Origin: Thermoplasmata archaeon
GTDB taxonomy: Archaea; Thermoplasmatota; Thermoplasmata; Thermoplasmatales; Thermoplasmataceae
Direction: 5' to 3'
DNA: 36,337 nucleotides
Assembly (NCBI GenBank): GCA_021802055.1
Contig: JAKAAY010000016.1
Location: 1-36,337 of the forward strand
Positions 16,231 through 24,588 of this stretch are shown piece after piece. Within the stretch, counting starts at the first letter, position 1. Each line of letters starts with the position of its first letter. Made by a program: the position numbers and the translations under genes. The notes under the pieces are model-generated. The model was not told the origin of the DNA and searched no databases. It saw only the letters and a list, made by a program, of their open reading frames with translations.

Positions 16231-17073
16231 ATGGCAGTCCCGGTTTCAGACATCATGACCAAGAAGCCATCATCCTATCATGCTCCAAGTACGGTGGATG
16301 AACTGGTTGGTATATTCATCAAGAAGAAGGTTACCGGATTTCCCATTACTGACAGCAGCGGCAAGTACATAGGCATGGTCAGCAGACGGGATATCTTTGA
16401 CAACACCGGCGAAACCCAGACCGCAATGCTCATGAGGAAGGCCAGGGCAGTGAAGGAGAGTGACCCGGTTGATGTTGCTGCTGCTGAGATTGTTACCCAG
16501 CGGAGGAGACACCTTGCCGTGGTTGACAATCAGGGTTACCTTAAGGGAATCCTCACCCCGCAGAACTTCATGGACATGCTGATACAGAACCACAAGTCTG
16601 TGCCGGTATCCAGGTTCCTTGCAACCCGGATAGTACCGGTATACGACCGGATGCCTGTCTCGTTGATCCCAGAAATTTCACGCATAACGGGCATATACAC
16701 CTATCCCGTGCTTAAGGCTGGCGGGATATTTGCCGGGCTGATCACGGACCGTGATATATTTGAGAAGGCAGAAGTGAGCACTGAAACCATAGTTTCCGAA
16801 TTCAATATCTCTTCCGACGAGGACCCGTGGACGTGGGATGGTGTGCGCAACCTGATGCCATACATAATGTTCAGGAGCAATGTGAAGCTGCCCGAGACCG
16901 AGATATCAGAAATCATGATCAAGAACCCGTACACTGTTCTGATCACGGATACCGTCGAAAAGGTGGCCACGATTATGAAGAAGGGAAACTTCAACCAGGT
17001 GCCCGTGATGGAAACCCGGGAAAAGCTGGCAGGGATCATATACGACATTGATCTCATGGGTGCGTTTGTTTGA
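16231..17073 (+). CDS. four-CBS-domain protein
   Basis: A 280-residue stand-alone protein made of two Bateman modules. Starts of CBS units are visible at VPVSDIMTKKPSSYHAPSTV (residue 3), LMRKARAVKESDPVDVAAAE (about 68), ATRIVPVYDRMPVSLIPE (about 130) and ISEIMIKNPYTVLITDTVEK (about 226). Typical VSRRDIF, ITDRDIF and IYDIDLM ends follow. Such proteins bind adenosyl nucleotides and act as energy sensors. ATG at 16231 is 25 bases after TTATAT, so the longer frame from 16108 is rejected. Its stop overlaps the glyS start (TTGA), so glycyl-tRNA synthetase is made from the same mRNA. Confidence 0.85.
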   Translation: MAVPVSDIMTKKPSSYHAPSTVDELVGIFIKKKVTGFPITDSSGKYIGMVSRRDIFDNTGETQTAMLMRKARAVKESDPVDVAAAEIVTQRRRHLAVVDNQGYLKGILTPQNFMDMLIQNHKSVPVSRFLATRIVPVYDRMPVSLIPEISRITGIYTYPVLKAGGIFAGLITDRDIFEKAEVSTETIVSEFNISSDEDPWTWDGVRNLMPYIMFRSNVKLPETEISEIMIKNPYTVLITDTVEKVATIMKKGNFNQVPVMETREKLAGIIYDIDLMGAFV

Positions 17074-18518
17074 GCAAGGTGGAAGAGGTAATAGAACTTG
17101 CAAAGAGACGCGGGTTCTTCTGGCAGGCATTTTCCATTTACGGCGGACAGTCCGGTTTCCTGAATTACGCTCCACTGGGCGTGCTGCTTAAGGACAGCGT
17201 CATAGAAGCGTGGAAAAGAAACCTTCTCAGGCATGGTGCAATATTCCTTGACTCACCCAATGTTACGCCTGAAGATGTATTCAGGGCGTCCGGTCACCTT
17301 GAAAGATTTTCCGATATAGCTGCACGGTGCAGGAAATGCGGGACAAAGTTCAAGGCGGAGAGTCTTCTGACGGAAACCGGGTCGATCCCCAAAACCTCAG
17401 ACGAAGCCAAAGAACTCCTGTTGGCCAACAGGGTAAAGTGTCCTGTATGCGGCTCTGTGCAGTGGGAATCCTACGACTTCAATGTCATGTTCAGGATTCA
17501 GACCTCTGATGGTCCGAACCTTTATCTCAGACCGGAAACAGCGCAGGGAATTTTCACGGATTTCAGGCTTCTTCTTAACTTCAACAGGGGGAAGCTTCCC
17601 ATGATCACGGCCCAGCTTGGAAAGGGCTTCAGGAATGAAATCTCCCCCAGGCAGGGTCTAATCAGGATGAGAGAGTTCAACATGGGAGAGGTGGAAGCTT
17701 TCCTGGACCGTGAGGCCTTAAACTTTCCTAACCTTCCATCTGACAGCGTTGTCAAACTGGTTCCCAACACCCTTGCCGAAACCCGCCTGAAACTCAGCGA
17801 GGCTGTGGCCAATTCCATGATCACACAGGATCATGCCTTCTTCTTGGATCTGGCGGTAGACGTCCTCAAGGACGTGGGGCTCTCGGGAGATTCCATAAGG
17901 CTGAGACAGCACAGGAAGGAGGAGCTTTCACACTATGCCAGGGACTGCTGGGATGCCGAGGCTGACATAGACGGCGAATGGGTCGAGGTGATAGGCATTG
18001 CAGACAGGGGAAACTATGATCTTTCCAGGCATCAGCAGTTTTCAGGTGAGAATCTTGAGGTCACCGAAGGGGAGAGGAGTTTCGTCCCGTCCGTGATTGA
18101 ACCGGCCTTCGGTATAGACAGGATTTGTTTTGCCTTGCTGGTCAATGCCATCAGGAAGCGGGAAAATGGCTATAAGTACCTCTCTCTGCATCCTGACATC
18201 GCACCTTACCACTGCGCATTCCTTCCTCTTCAGAACAGGGACGGGCTTGATAAACTTGCGGAGGACGTTTTTTTCCAGATAAGAAAGCGCGATCCCAGAG
18301 TCACCTTCGACCAGTCCGGTTCCATAGGAAAGCGTTATGCCCGCCAGGATGAGATAGGTACGCCCTATTGCATAACATTCGACTACCAGTCACTTGAGGA
18401 CAGGACTGTGACCATCAGGGAGCGGGACACTACCAGCCAGAAGAGGATAAACATTGACAGAATCCTGGATCTCCCTGCGGAAGAGGGTAGAAACCCCTTC
18501 ACCAGGCTCTATTCCTGA
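17070..18518 (+). CDS. glyS: glycyl-tRNA synthetase (archaeal/eukaryotic alpha2 type)
   Basis: Class II synthetase charging tRNA-Gly, 482 residues. The N-terminal GFFWQAFSIYGGQSGFLNYA is diagnostic. A zinc ribbon is formed by C87/C90 (CRKC) and C124/C127 (CPVC). Motif 2 is GKGFRNEISPRQGLIRMREF, motif 3 is EPAFGIDRICFALL, and the anticodon-binding domain begins with IAPYHCAFLPL. The TTG start at 17070 overlaps the stop of the CBS gene; no other in-frame start precedes the conserved N-terminus. Its 3' end overlaps the convergent ferredoxin gene by 10 bases. Confidence 0.97.
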   Translation: MSKVEEVIELAKRRGFFWQAFSIYGGQSGFLNYAPLGVLLKDSVIEAWKRNLLRHGAIFLDSPNVTPEDVFRASGHLERFSDIAARCRKCGTKFKAESLLTETGSIPKTSDEAKELLLANRVKCPVCGSVQWESYDFNVMFRIQTSDGPNLYLRPETAQGIFTDFRLLLNFNRGKLPMITAQLGKGFRNEISPRQGLIRMREFNMGEVEAFLDREALNFPNLPSDSVVKLVPNTLAETRLKLSEAVANSMITQDHAFFLDLAVDVLKDVGLSGDSIRLRQHRKEELSHYARDCWDAEADIDGEWVEVIGIADRGNYDLSRHQQFSGENLEVTEGERSFVPSVIEPAFGIDRICFALLVNAIRKRENGYKYLSLHPDIAPYHCAFLPLQNRDGLDKLAEDVFFQIRKRDPRVTFDQSGSIGKRYARQDEIGTPYCITFDYQSLEDRTVTIRERDTTSQKRINIDRILDLPAEEGRNPFTRLYS

Positions 18519-18712
18519 GCCTGCAGCGCAATGGCATAATACGGGCACAGTCTCGATGCTTCACGGTGCTTCGCATACTCCTCTTCCCCGATTGTGTTCC
18601 TGTTCACTTCCGCCTTTCCAGATGCGGACATGACAAAGTTATCTGGCACAATGGCTGTACAGATGGATTCACCCCTGCACCGGTCCTGGTCGATGCGTAT
18701 TGTATACCTCAT
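18509..18712 (-). CDS. ferredoxin of the [3Fe-4S] pattern, last gene of the suf operon
   Basis: A 67-residue single-cluster ferredoxin. The cluster ligands are C12, C18 and C56 (CRGESIC and LCPYYAI). The position of the second ligand in a CxxCxxC motif is Glu15, so a [3Fe-4S] cluster or a Glu/water-liganded 4Fe cluster is expected. VPDNF after the first motif is typical. The ATG at 18712 overlaps the sufU stop (ATGA), coupling it to Fe-S assembly; it may donate electrons or act as an acceptor of the assembled cluster (inference). A longer frame starting at 18763 is rejected because it would lie within sufU. Confidence 0.9.
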   Translation of the reverse strand: MRYTIRIDQDRCRGESICTAIVPDNFVMSASGKAEVNRNTIGEEEYAKHREASRLCPYYAIALQAQE

Positions 18713-19083
18713 GTGGCTCCCTTCACCGCCTTCTTTGCTGCGGTTAGCGATAGAAGTGCACATTTTTCCCGCGCTGGGCCTACCTTTATGCCGAGAATCC
18801 CAAGGAATTCAGGTTCTGTCATTGATTCAAGAAATTCAACCTTCTTCCCCTTGAGCAGATCCGTAAGCATCGATGCAGAAGCCTGGGAGACCGAGCATCC
18901 CCGGCCAACAAACCTGGCATCCTGGATGGTTCCATCGGCAATACTCAGTTGGATATGAACGGTGTCGCCGCATATGGGGTTGAACTCTGTGAAGGAAGCG
19001 TTGGAGCTCTCGAGCTTGCCATAGTTGTGGGGGTTTCTGTAGTGATCAAGAATCGCTTCCACGCTGATTTCCTCGTCATTCAT
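18709..19083 (-). CDS. sufU: Fe-S scaffold/sulfur acceptor SufU
   Basis: An IscU-fold protein of 124 residues. Ligands C38 (NPICGD, with Asp40), C63 (GRGCSVSQASASM) and C108 (REKCALLSL) are all present. The 18-20-residue insertion between the second and third cysteines (KGKKVEFLESMTEPEF) favours SufU over IscU. It receives persulfide from SufS, probably with zinc, and passes sulfur to SufBCD. Start and stop overlap its neighbours sufS and ferredoxin as ATGA, so expression should be tightly coupled. Confidence 0.95.
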   Translation of the reverse strand: MNDEEISVEAILDHYRNPHNYGKLESSNASFTEFNPICGDTVHIQLSIADGTIQDARFVGRGCSVSQASASMLTDLLKGKKVEFLESMTEPEFLGILGIKVGPAREKCALLSLTAAKKAVKGAT

Positions 19084-20351
19084 CTGGCAAACGCCTTTTT
19101 TGCATTTTCAAGGGCTATAAATAACTTGTCTGCGTCCTTCCTGCTGTTGTAGATGTAGAAGGATGCCCTTGATGTTGCCTGTACGCCGAGCCTTGTCATG
19201 AGCGGCATGGCGCAGTGGTGTCCTGCCCTTACCGCTATGCCTGACTGGTCCAGGAACGAGGAGATATCGTGCGGGTGCAACTCATGCGATGATTCTGGCC
19301 TCCGGACTCCTTTGAGTTCACTCTCGAGATCAAATGCAGGGATATCGCCCAGGTTGAATGAAAAGACGCCTCCGTGTATCTCCGGGTCCCTGGGGCCGTA
19401 ATATATAAGGTCCTGTATTTCCTCTGCCCGTTTCATCACATAACTCATCAGGTCCTTCTCATGGTACCTGACGTCCTCCATTCCAAGATTACGGAGGTAG
19501 TCCACGGCGGCGGAGAGCCCGATGGCACCCTCGATGTTTGGGGTGCCGGCCTCGAACCTGTATGGTAAAGTGTTCCATGTTGCCCCGTCCAGCCTTACCT
19601 CCCTGATCATGTCTCCCCCTCCCATAAACGGCGGCAGGTCACTGAGCAGGTCCTGTTTCCCGTATAGAACGCCTATCCCTGCCGGACCAAGCATCTTGTG
19701 TCCGGAAAATGCCATGAAATCACAGTCAATGCTCCTGACATCAACGGGCATATGCGGCACGCTCTGGGCAGCGTCCAGAATGAAAAGTGCCGACGCCTCG
19801 TGGGCTGTCCTGGATATCTCTGACACAGGATTTATGGTTCCCAGGACGTTTGAGGCATGCGTCAGTGAAACGATCCTTGTCTTCCGGCTTATCTTGGACT
19901 TCAGATCCTCAAGGTCCAGCTTTCCATCACTGTCTATATCCGCATACCGGATCACCACTCCCCTCTCCCGTAGCAGCTGCCATGGCACCATGTTGCTGTG
20001 ATGCTCCATCACGGACAGCAGGATCTCGTCGCCGGGTGCAAGCTTCCTGCCGAGCGTATATGAAAGAAGGTTGATGGCCTCGGTAGTGTTCCTAACAAAC
20101 ACGGTTCCCGTAGGATCTGTTGAACCGATGAAATGTGAAATGTTCTCCCTGGACTTCTCGTAAAGCTCGGTGGCCTCCTCGCTAATCCTGTAGATTCCCC
20201 TGTGAACGTTGCTGTTGCAGCAGGAATAGTAATCCTCCACGGCCCTTATGACACTGGAAGGCTTCTGGGACGTTGCCGCACTATCGAGATATGTGAGGTC
20301 TCCCCTGCTAAAAATCGGAAAATCTCTTGCCACCCTTACAGGATCAAACAT
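19080..20351 (-). CDS. sufS: cysteine desulfurase SufS
   Basis: Group II cysteine desulfurase, 423 residues, releasing sulfur from cysteine as persulfide with alanine as by-product. DFPIFSRGDLTYLDSAATSQ begins the fold, PLP-binding Lys219 is in FSGHKMLGP, VMEHHSNMVPW is the cofactor loop, and the active-site Cys380 is in VRAGHHCAMPLM. The region before it (VRRPESSHELHPHDISSF) is slightly extended compared with bacterial SufS. The start overlaps sufD by 8 bases and the stop overlaps sufU. Confidence 0.97.
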   Translation of the reverse strand: MFDPVRVARDFPIFSRGDLTYLDSAATSQKPSSVIRAVEDYYSCCNSNVHRGIYRISEEATELYEKSRENISHFIGSTDPTGTVFVRNTTEAINLLSYTLGRKLAPGDEILLSVMEHHSNMVPWQLLRERGVVIRYADIDSDGKLDLEDLKSKISRKTRIVSLTHASNVLGTINPVSEISRTAHEASALFILDAAQSVPHMPVDVRSIDCDFMAFSGHKMLGPAGIGVLYGKQDLLSDLPPFMGGGDMIREVRLDGATWNTLPYRFEAGTPNIEGAIGLSAAVDYLRNLGMEDVRYHEKDLMSYVMKRAEEIQDLIYYGPRDPEIHGGVFSFNLGDIPAFDLESELKGVRRPESSHELHPHDISSFLDQSGIAVRAGHHCAMPLMTRLGVQATSRASFYIYNSRKDADKLFIALENAKKAFAR

Positions 20352-21579
20352 TTTGAAGCAGTTCCCTGGAGTATTCCTGGACCTTCCGGATCAGTTCCTT
20401 GTCGGAGGATTTCTCCACCGGGCTTCCCAGGAACCCCTCCATCACAATTGCCCGGGCCATATTTGAGTCTATGCCCCTAGTCCTTAGGTAGAATATCTGC
20501 TCCTCGTCAACGTCGCTGATGGCCGACCCGTGTTTGGATTTGGTATCGCTGTTCTTGATCAGAAGGCCGGGTTTGGAGTTGGCATGGCCCTCCCTGGAAA
20601 GCAGCAGTATCCTGCTGTCATAGAATCCCGTGGACTTCACGCTGTCTGCTTCAATGTCCACGTTCCCCCTGTGTATGGTGGAGCTCTGCCCCGAAACTGC
20701 CCCCCTGACCTGGATGTCCGCGTTGCATGCAGTGCCGACCTGAAACGAACTGTCCCTTATGTCCATCCTCTGGCTCCCGTTGCTGAAACTTACTCCGTAT
20801 GTCCTGAAGTCTGAGCCCCTGCCGTTGAGTTCTGACTCGTTCTGGAAAAGGACCCTGGAACCTCCCCTGCTTACGTGGTAGATACTGAATTCCGCGTAAT
20901 CCTCCAGAAACGATCTGACAAACGCCATGTCCGTCACTTCATGGCTCTTTTCCTGCACATACTCATAATCCAGTCTGGAGCCTTCCTCAACATATATGTA
21001 AATGTTCCTTCCCTGTACGGCAGTTCCCTGGCCTGTGGACCCGTAATAGTCCCTGATCCTGCATCTTGATTCCCTTCCGCATACGAAGACAGCCTTCATT
21101 GAGTGAGAATAAGAGGCATCGGATTCCTGCCTCAGGGTGATATCTGCACTTGCATTCTCCGGGATCATGACGAAGATGCCGTCAACCCATGAGGCATTGA
21201 TCAGCTTCTCAATCCTGTCCCTGCCCGAGTTCCGGAAAATGTACTTACGTGCCAGTTCAGGGTTCTCCTGGATAAGGGAGGATATACTGTTGACCATGAC
21301 GCCATCCTTCTCAAGGGCCGGGTTCACATAAGAGATGCCCGCATTGATCACCCTGATATCGCAGTCCCCTGTCTTTCCAGAGTTTCCTGTTTCAGATGGC
21401 TGTTCAGGAGATATGAGCTTCTCAAGGTCCTGCGTGGTGATGTCCACATATTCTCTTGTAGTGGGGCTTTCCTTGTAATCCCTTACAGGGGCGCTCAGGA
21501 ACTCCTTGAATGCGTTTACCCGGTAATCGTAAGCGCCGTCGTCAAACAGCGATTTGACTGATTCTGTGGTAAGTCCCAT
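20344..21579 (-). CDS. sufD: Fe-S assembly protein SufD
   Basis: Beta-helix partner of SufB in the SufBC2D scaffold, 411 residues. The N-terminal part is helical and variable (EFLSAPVRDYKESPTTREYV). The core repeats start around residue 150, and KPGLLIKNSDTKSKHGSAIS with its conserved histidine matches the SufB/SufD cluster-site region. DEEQIFYLRTRGIDSNMAR is the shared C-terminal helix. It lies 4 bases after sufB and overlaps sufS, and should be cotranslated with both. Confidence 0.93.
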   Translation of the reverse strand: MGLTTESVKSLFDDGAYDYRVNAFKEFLSAPVRDYKESPTTREYVDITTQDLEKLISPEQPSETGNSGKTGDCDIRVINAGISYVNPALEKDGVMVNSISSLIQENPELARKYIFRNSGRDRIEKLINASWVDGIFVMIPENASADITLRQESDASYSHSMKAVFVCGRESRCRIRDYYGSTGQGTAVQGRNIYIYVEEGSRLDYEYVQEKSHEVTDMAFVRSFLEDYAEFSIYHVSRGGSRVLFQNESELNGRGSDFRTYGVSFSNGSQRMDIRDSSFQVGTACNADIQVRGAVSGQSSTIHRGNVDIEADSVKSTGFYDSRILLLSREGHANSKPGLLIKNSDTKSKHGSAISDVDEEQIFYLRTRGIDSNMARAIVMEGFLGSPVEKSSDKELIRKVQEYSRELLQNV

Positions 21580-21583
21580 GCAC

Positions 21584-23029
21584 TCATCCTACTGCGCCAA
21601 GTTTGCTCATTTCAAGCTTGATAAGGCGGTTCATCTCAACTGCGAACTCCATGGGGATCTCCCTCATGACGTCGTCGAGGAATCCCAGAACTATCATGGA
21701 GCTTGCCTCGTCCTCGGTGAGTCCTCTTGACCTCAGGTACGTGAGTTCCTCGGTACCGATCCTTCCGACGGAAGCCTCATGGCCGAATGTTGCCGTTGGC
21801 TCGTAGACCTCGTCATGCGGGAATGTGTACGACGAAGACTTGTCGTTGATGAGCAGCGCGTCGCACTGTACCCTGCTCTTTGAGTATTCGGCCCCCTTGT
21901 TGACCCTCAACAGACCACGATAGATTGCCTTGCCGTCCTCTATGCTGATGCTCTTTGCCACTATCTTGGAAGTGGTGTGGGGAGCAAGGTGAATGGCCTT
22001 GGCACCTGTGTCCTTTACGGTACCTGCACCGGCAAGTGATATGTTCAGGTTTGATGCAGATGCGTACGGCCCCCGGAGATAGGATGACGGGTAGAGCATA
22101 GTGACCTTGGAGCCCAGGGACCCGCCAACCCATTCCATGTTCGCATTGGCATCCACCCATGCCCTCTTTGTTGGCATGTTGTATACGCTCTTTGACCAGT
22201 TCTGCACGCTGGTGTATCTGGCCCTTGCATTCCTGTGGACGTATATCTCCACTATGGCGCTGTGGAGTGAGTTGCGATCGTATCTGGGGGCAGTGCATCC
22301 CTCTATGTAGTGTACCTTCGATCCTTCGTCGGCCACCACGATGGTGTGCTCAAACTGTCCCGTACCCTCACCGTTCATCCTGAAATAAGTCTGCAGTGGC
22401 ATATCTATCTGCACGCCCTTGGGAACGTACAGGAAAGAGCCTCCACTCCATGCTGCGCCGTTGAGTGCAGCAAACTTGTTGTCCGAGACGGGTACGGCAC
22501 GGCAGTAGTAGTCCTTGACAAGGTCAGGATACTTCTGGACTGCCGAGTCCAGGTCCATGAATACAACACCCTTGTCCTCCCATACCTTCCTCAGGTTATG
22601 GTATACCCCCTCGCTGTCATACTGGGCCACGGAACCCGCAAGATACTTCTGCTCCATCTCAGGAATGCCCAGTTTCTGGAATGTTTCCTTGATCTGATCC
22701 GGGACATCCTCCCAGTCATTGACCCTTCTCTCGTCGGGCCTGTTGTAATATGACGTATTATCCCAGTCGATCCCCGAGAGATCCGGACCCCATGTGGGAA
22801 CAGGTTTGGATTCAAAGACTTCCAGCGCCTTCAGCCTGAGCCTTCTCATCCAGTCCGGTTCCTTCTTGACCTCCGATATCTCTTCAACGACCTTCCTGTT
22901 CAGTCCCTTGCCCGTCGAGTATACGGGCTTGAGACTGTCATGGAACTCGTAATCCGGGTTCTTTATGCTCTTAAGATCGTTCAGGAGTTTCTCTATTTCT
23001 CCTTCCCTTTTCAGGTCTATTTCCACCAT
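21584..23029 (-). CDS. sufB: Fe-S assembly scaffold SufB
   Basis: Core scaffold of the SUF machinery, 481 residues, typical for SufB. Landmarks: VVFMDLDSAVQKYPDLVKDY, NGAAWSGGSFLYVPKGV, FEHTIVVADEGSKVHYIEGC, RVQCDALLINDKS with a cysteine at the expected cluster/persulfide region, PHDEVYEPTATFGHEASVG and the C-terminal SRGLTEDEASSMIVLGFLD. The start is one base after the sufC stop, so the order sufC-B-D-S-U is continuous. Confidence 0.97.
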   Translation of the reverse strand: MVEIDLKREGEIEKLLNDLKSIKNPDYEFHDSLKPVYSTGKGLNRKVVEEISEVKKEPDWMRRLRLKALEVFESKPVPTWGPDLSGIDWDNTSYYNRPDERRVNDWEDVPDQIKETFQKLGIPEMEQKYLAGSVAQYDSEGVYHNLRKVWEDKGVVFMDLDSAVQKYPDLVKDYYCRAVPVSDNKFAALNGAAWSGGSFLYVPKGVQIDMPLQTYFRMNGEGTGQFEHTIVVADEGSKVHYIEGCTAPRYDRNSLHSAIVEIYVHRNARARYTSVQNWSKSVYNMPTKRAWVDANANMEWVGGSLGSKVTMLYPSSYLRGPYASASNLNISLAGAGTVKDTGAKAIHLAPHTTSKIVAKSISIEDGKAIYRGLLRVNKGAEYSKSRVQCDALLINDKSSSYTFPHDEVYEPTATFGHEASVGRIGTEELTYLRSRGLTEDEASSMIVLGFLDDVMREIPMEFAVEMNRLIKLEMSKLGAVG

Positions 23030-23030
23030 T

Positions 23031-23768
23031 TCATGCCACCCTTATCCAGTCGTAGCCTTCTTCCTCTATCCTGAGGGAAAGCTCCTTGTTTCCGTTCCTG
23101 ACCACCCTGCCGTCCATGAGGACATGCACGAATCCAGGTTCTATGTTCTTCAGTATTCTCTGATAGTGCGTTATTATGAGGAATCCCACATTCTCGTTGA
23201 AGTATTCCCTGATCTCCTCGGCAACCATCTTCAGTGCGTCCACGTCAAGACCAGAGTCGATTTCGTCAAGAATGACGAACTTTGGTTTGAGCATCACCAT
23301 CTGAAGTATCTCAAACCTCTTTCTCTCGCCGCCGGAAAACCCGTCATTTACCGATCTGCTGAGGAAAGACTCGTCCAACCCCACTTTCCCGAGGTGTTCC
23401 TTCGTCCTGTTGTAGAACTCCGTTATGCTGATCTTCTCATCGGGATGAAGCTGGTTGTATGCAGTCCTGAGAAATGTGGAGAGTTTAACACCCTGCACTG
23501 CAACGGGAGTCTGGAATCCCAGGAACATGCCAGCCCTGGCCCTCTCCTCCGGAGTCTTGTCTATGAGTTCCTGGCCATCCAGCATTATGGAGCCCCTGAC
23601 TCTGTAGTTGGGGTGCCCTATGAGTGCATAACCCAGCGTGCTCTTTCCAGCCCCATTGGGTCCCATTAACGCATGGATCTCCCCGCCCCTGACGGTGAGG
23701 GAAACGTCCTTCAGAATCTCCTTGCCATCGATTGATGCTGCAAGCCCGGATATAACCAGTTCACTCAT
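23031..23768 (-). CDS. sufC: SUF ATPase SufC
   Basis: ABC-type ATPase that drives conformational changes of SufB/SufD, 245 residues. Walker A is GPNGAGKST, the signature is FSGGERKRFE, Walker B is KFVILDEIDSGLD and the H-loop is IITHYQRIL; SufC proteins characteristically have FSGGE and DEIDSGLD. The ATG at 23768 is preferred over a GTG at 23789 because GGAAGG lies 6 bases upstream of it. First gene of the suf operon; the promoter is in the divergent spacer facing the SufR-like gene. Confidence 0.96.
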   Translation of the reverse strand: MSELVISGLAASIDGKEILKDVSLTVRGGEIHALMGPNGAGKSTLGYALIGHPNYRVRGSIMLDGQELIDKTPEERARAGMFLGFQTPVAVQGVKLSTFLRTAYNQLHPDEKISITEFYNRTKEHLGKVGLDESFLSRSVNDGFSGGERKRFEILQMVMLKPKFVILDEIDSGLDVDALKMVAEEIREYFNENVGFLIITHYQRILKNIEPGFVHVLMDGRVVRNGNKELSLRIEEEGYDWIRVA

Positions 23769-23793
23769 TGTATCCTTCCCACTTTCCACATGA

Positions 23794-23845
23794 TTAAAGT
23801 ATATTTAAACACTTTTGTATGTTTAAACTGACTAAAGTATAAATA
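23794..23845. promoter_or_regulatory. divergent suf / regulator promoter with inverted and direct repeats
   Basis: TTTAAACA (23804-23811) and TGTTTAAA (23820-23827) form a perfect 8-bp inverted repeat with an 8-base spacer. TAAAGTATA occurs twice in the same direction, at 23795-23803 and 23833-23841. The suf TATA (minus strand, about 23810-23799) overlaps the left arm; the regulator's TATA (TATAAATA, 23838-23845) overlaps the right direct repeat and is about 23-25 bases before its ATG. One dimer bound at the inverted repeat could control both directions (inference). Confidence 0.65.
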
Positions 23846-23863
23846 TCCTCAAGAGTTCAGTGT

Positions 23864-24553
23864 ATGATGGCCGAAGGCGGAGAGGAAAACAACCAGATAA
23901 TTGGACCGGAACTGGAGTCCATGATAGGGCACGTCAAGTCTACTGTCCTGTCGCTGCTTTCGGAGGAAGACAGGAGCATGGATGCTCTCTCCAGGGAACT
24001 TGGGATCAACAAGAACGCAGTGAAGGAGCACATGGAGAACCTCGAGAACAGGGGGTTTGTAAGGCCGTTTTTCAAGAACGAGGGAAACGGGAGGCCCAGG
24101 AAATACTACCAGCTCACTGAAAAGGCCATGGAACTCTTTCCCAAGAGATACACCCTTCTATCGTCCATACTTGTGGACGAGATCGAGAAGGAATTTGGCA
24201 CGGATAAGCTAAATGAGCTTCTGGGCAGGGTTGCTGACCGGATCATCGACAGTGCCGGGATGTCGGCTGCAGGATCCGGACCTTCCACAAGGGAGGAAAA
24301 GATCGCGAGACTCAGGGAATTCGTGGCTGCGCTGAACCACCTGGGTTATTACGCAAAACTGGAAACAGACGGAGACCGGGCCAGAATAATCAGAAGGAAC
24401 TGCATCTTCTTCGAGCTGGCGAAAAACAACACAAGGATAATTTGCGGCAGTCTTGGGAGCCAGCTTGTATCAAAATCTGTTGAGGATGACTTCAAGATCG
24501 TGGAGAAATTTTCCAGCGGTGACAAGCGTTGCGTTGTAGAGCTTAAGATTTAG
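23864..24553 (+). CDS. SufR-like winged-helix regulator with three C-terminal cysteines
   Basis: A 229-residue transcriptional regulator. The N-terminal winged helix comprises TVLSLLSEEDRSMDALSREL, the recognition helix NKNAVKEHMENLENRG and a wing GNGRPRKYYQLT. The C-terminal half has C180 (RRNCIFFELAKNN), C194 (RIICGSL) and C223 (GDKRCVVEL), matching the layout in SufR-type repressors, where the cysteines hold an Fe-S cluster. Placed head-to-head with the suf operon across about 95 bases, it most likely senses Fe-S status and represses suf and itself. Start at 23864 or the adjacent ATG at 23867; the TATA spacing favours a leaderless message. Confidence 0.85.
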   Translation: MMAEGGEENNQIIGPELESMIGHVKSTVLSLLSEEDRSMDALSRELGINKNAVKEHMENLENRGFVRPFFKNEGNGRPRKYYQLTEKAMELFPKRYTLLSSILVDEIEKEFGTDKLNELLGRVADRIIDSAGMSAAGSGPSTREEKIARLREFVAALNHLGYYAKLETDGDRARIIRRNCIFFELAKNNTRIICGSLGSQLVSKSVEDDFKIVEKFSSGDKRCVVELKI

Positions 24554-24588
24554 GCCGTTTTGCATCACTGTTTTTCCTGCGGCACAGC

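Noticed and set aside
18713-18763. Longer ferredoxin start at 18763
   Set aside because: It would lie inside sufU; the ATGA overlap start at 18712 gives the normal ferredoxin N-terminus.
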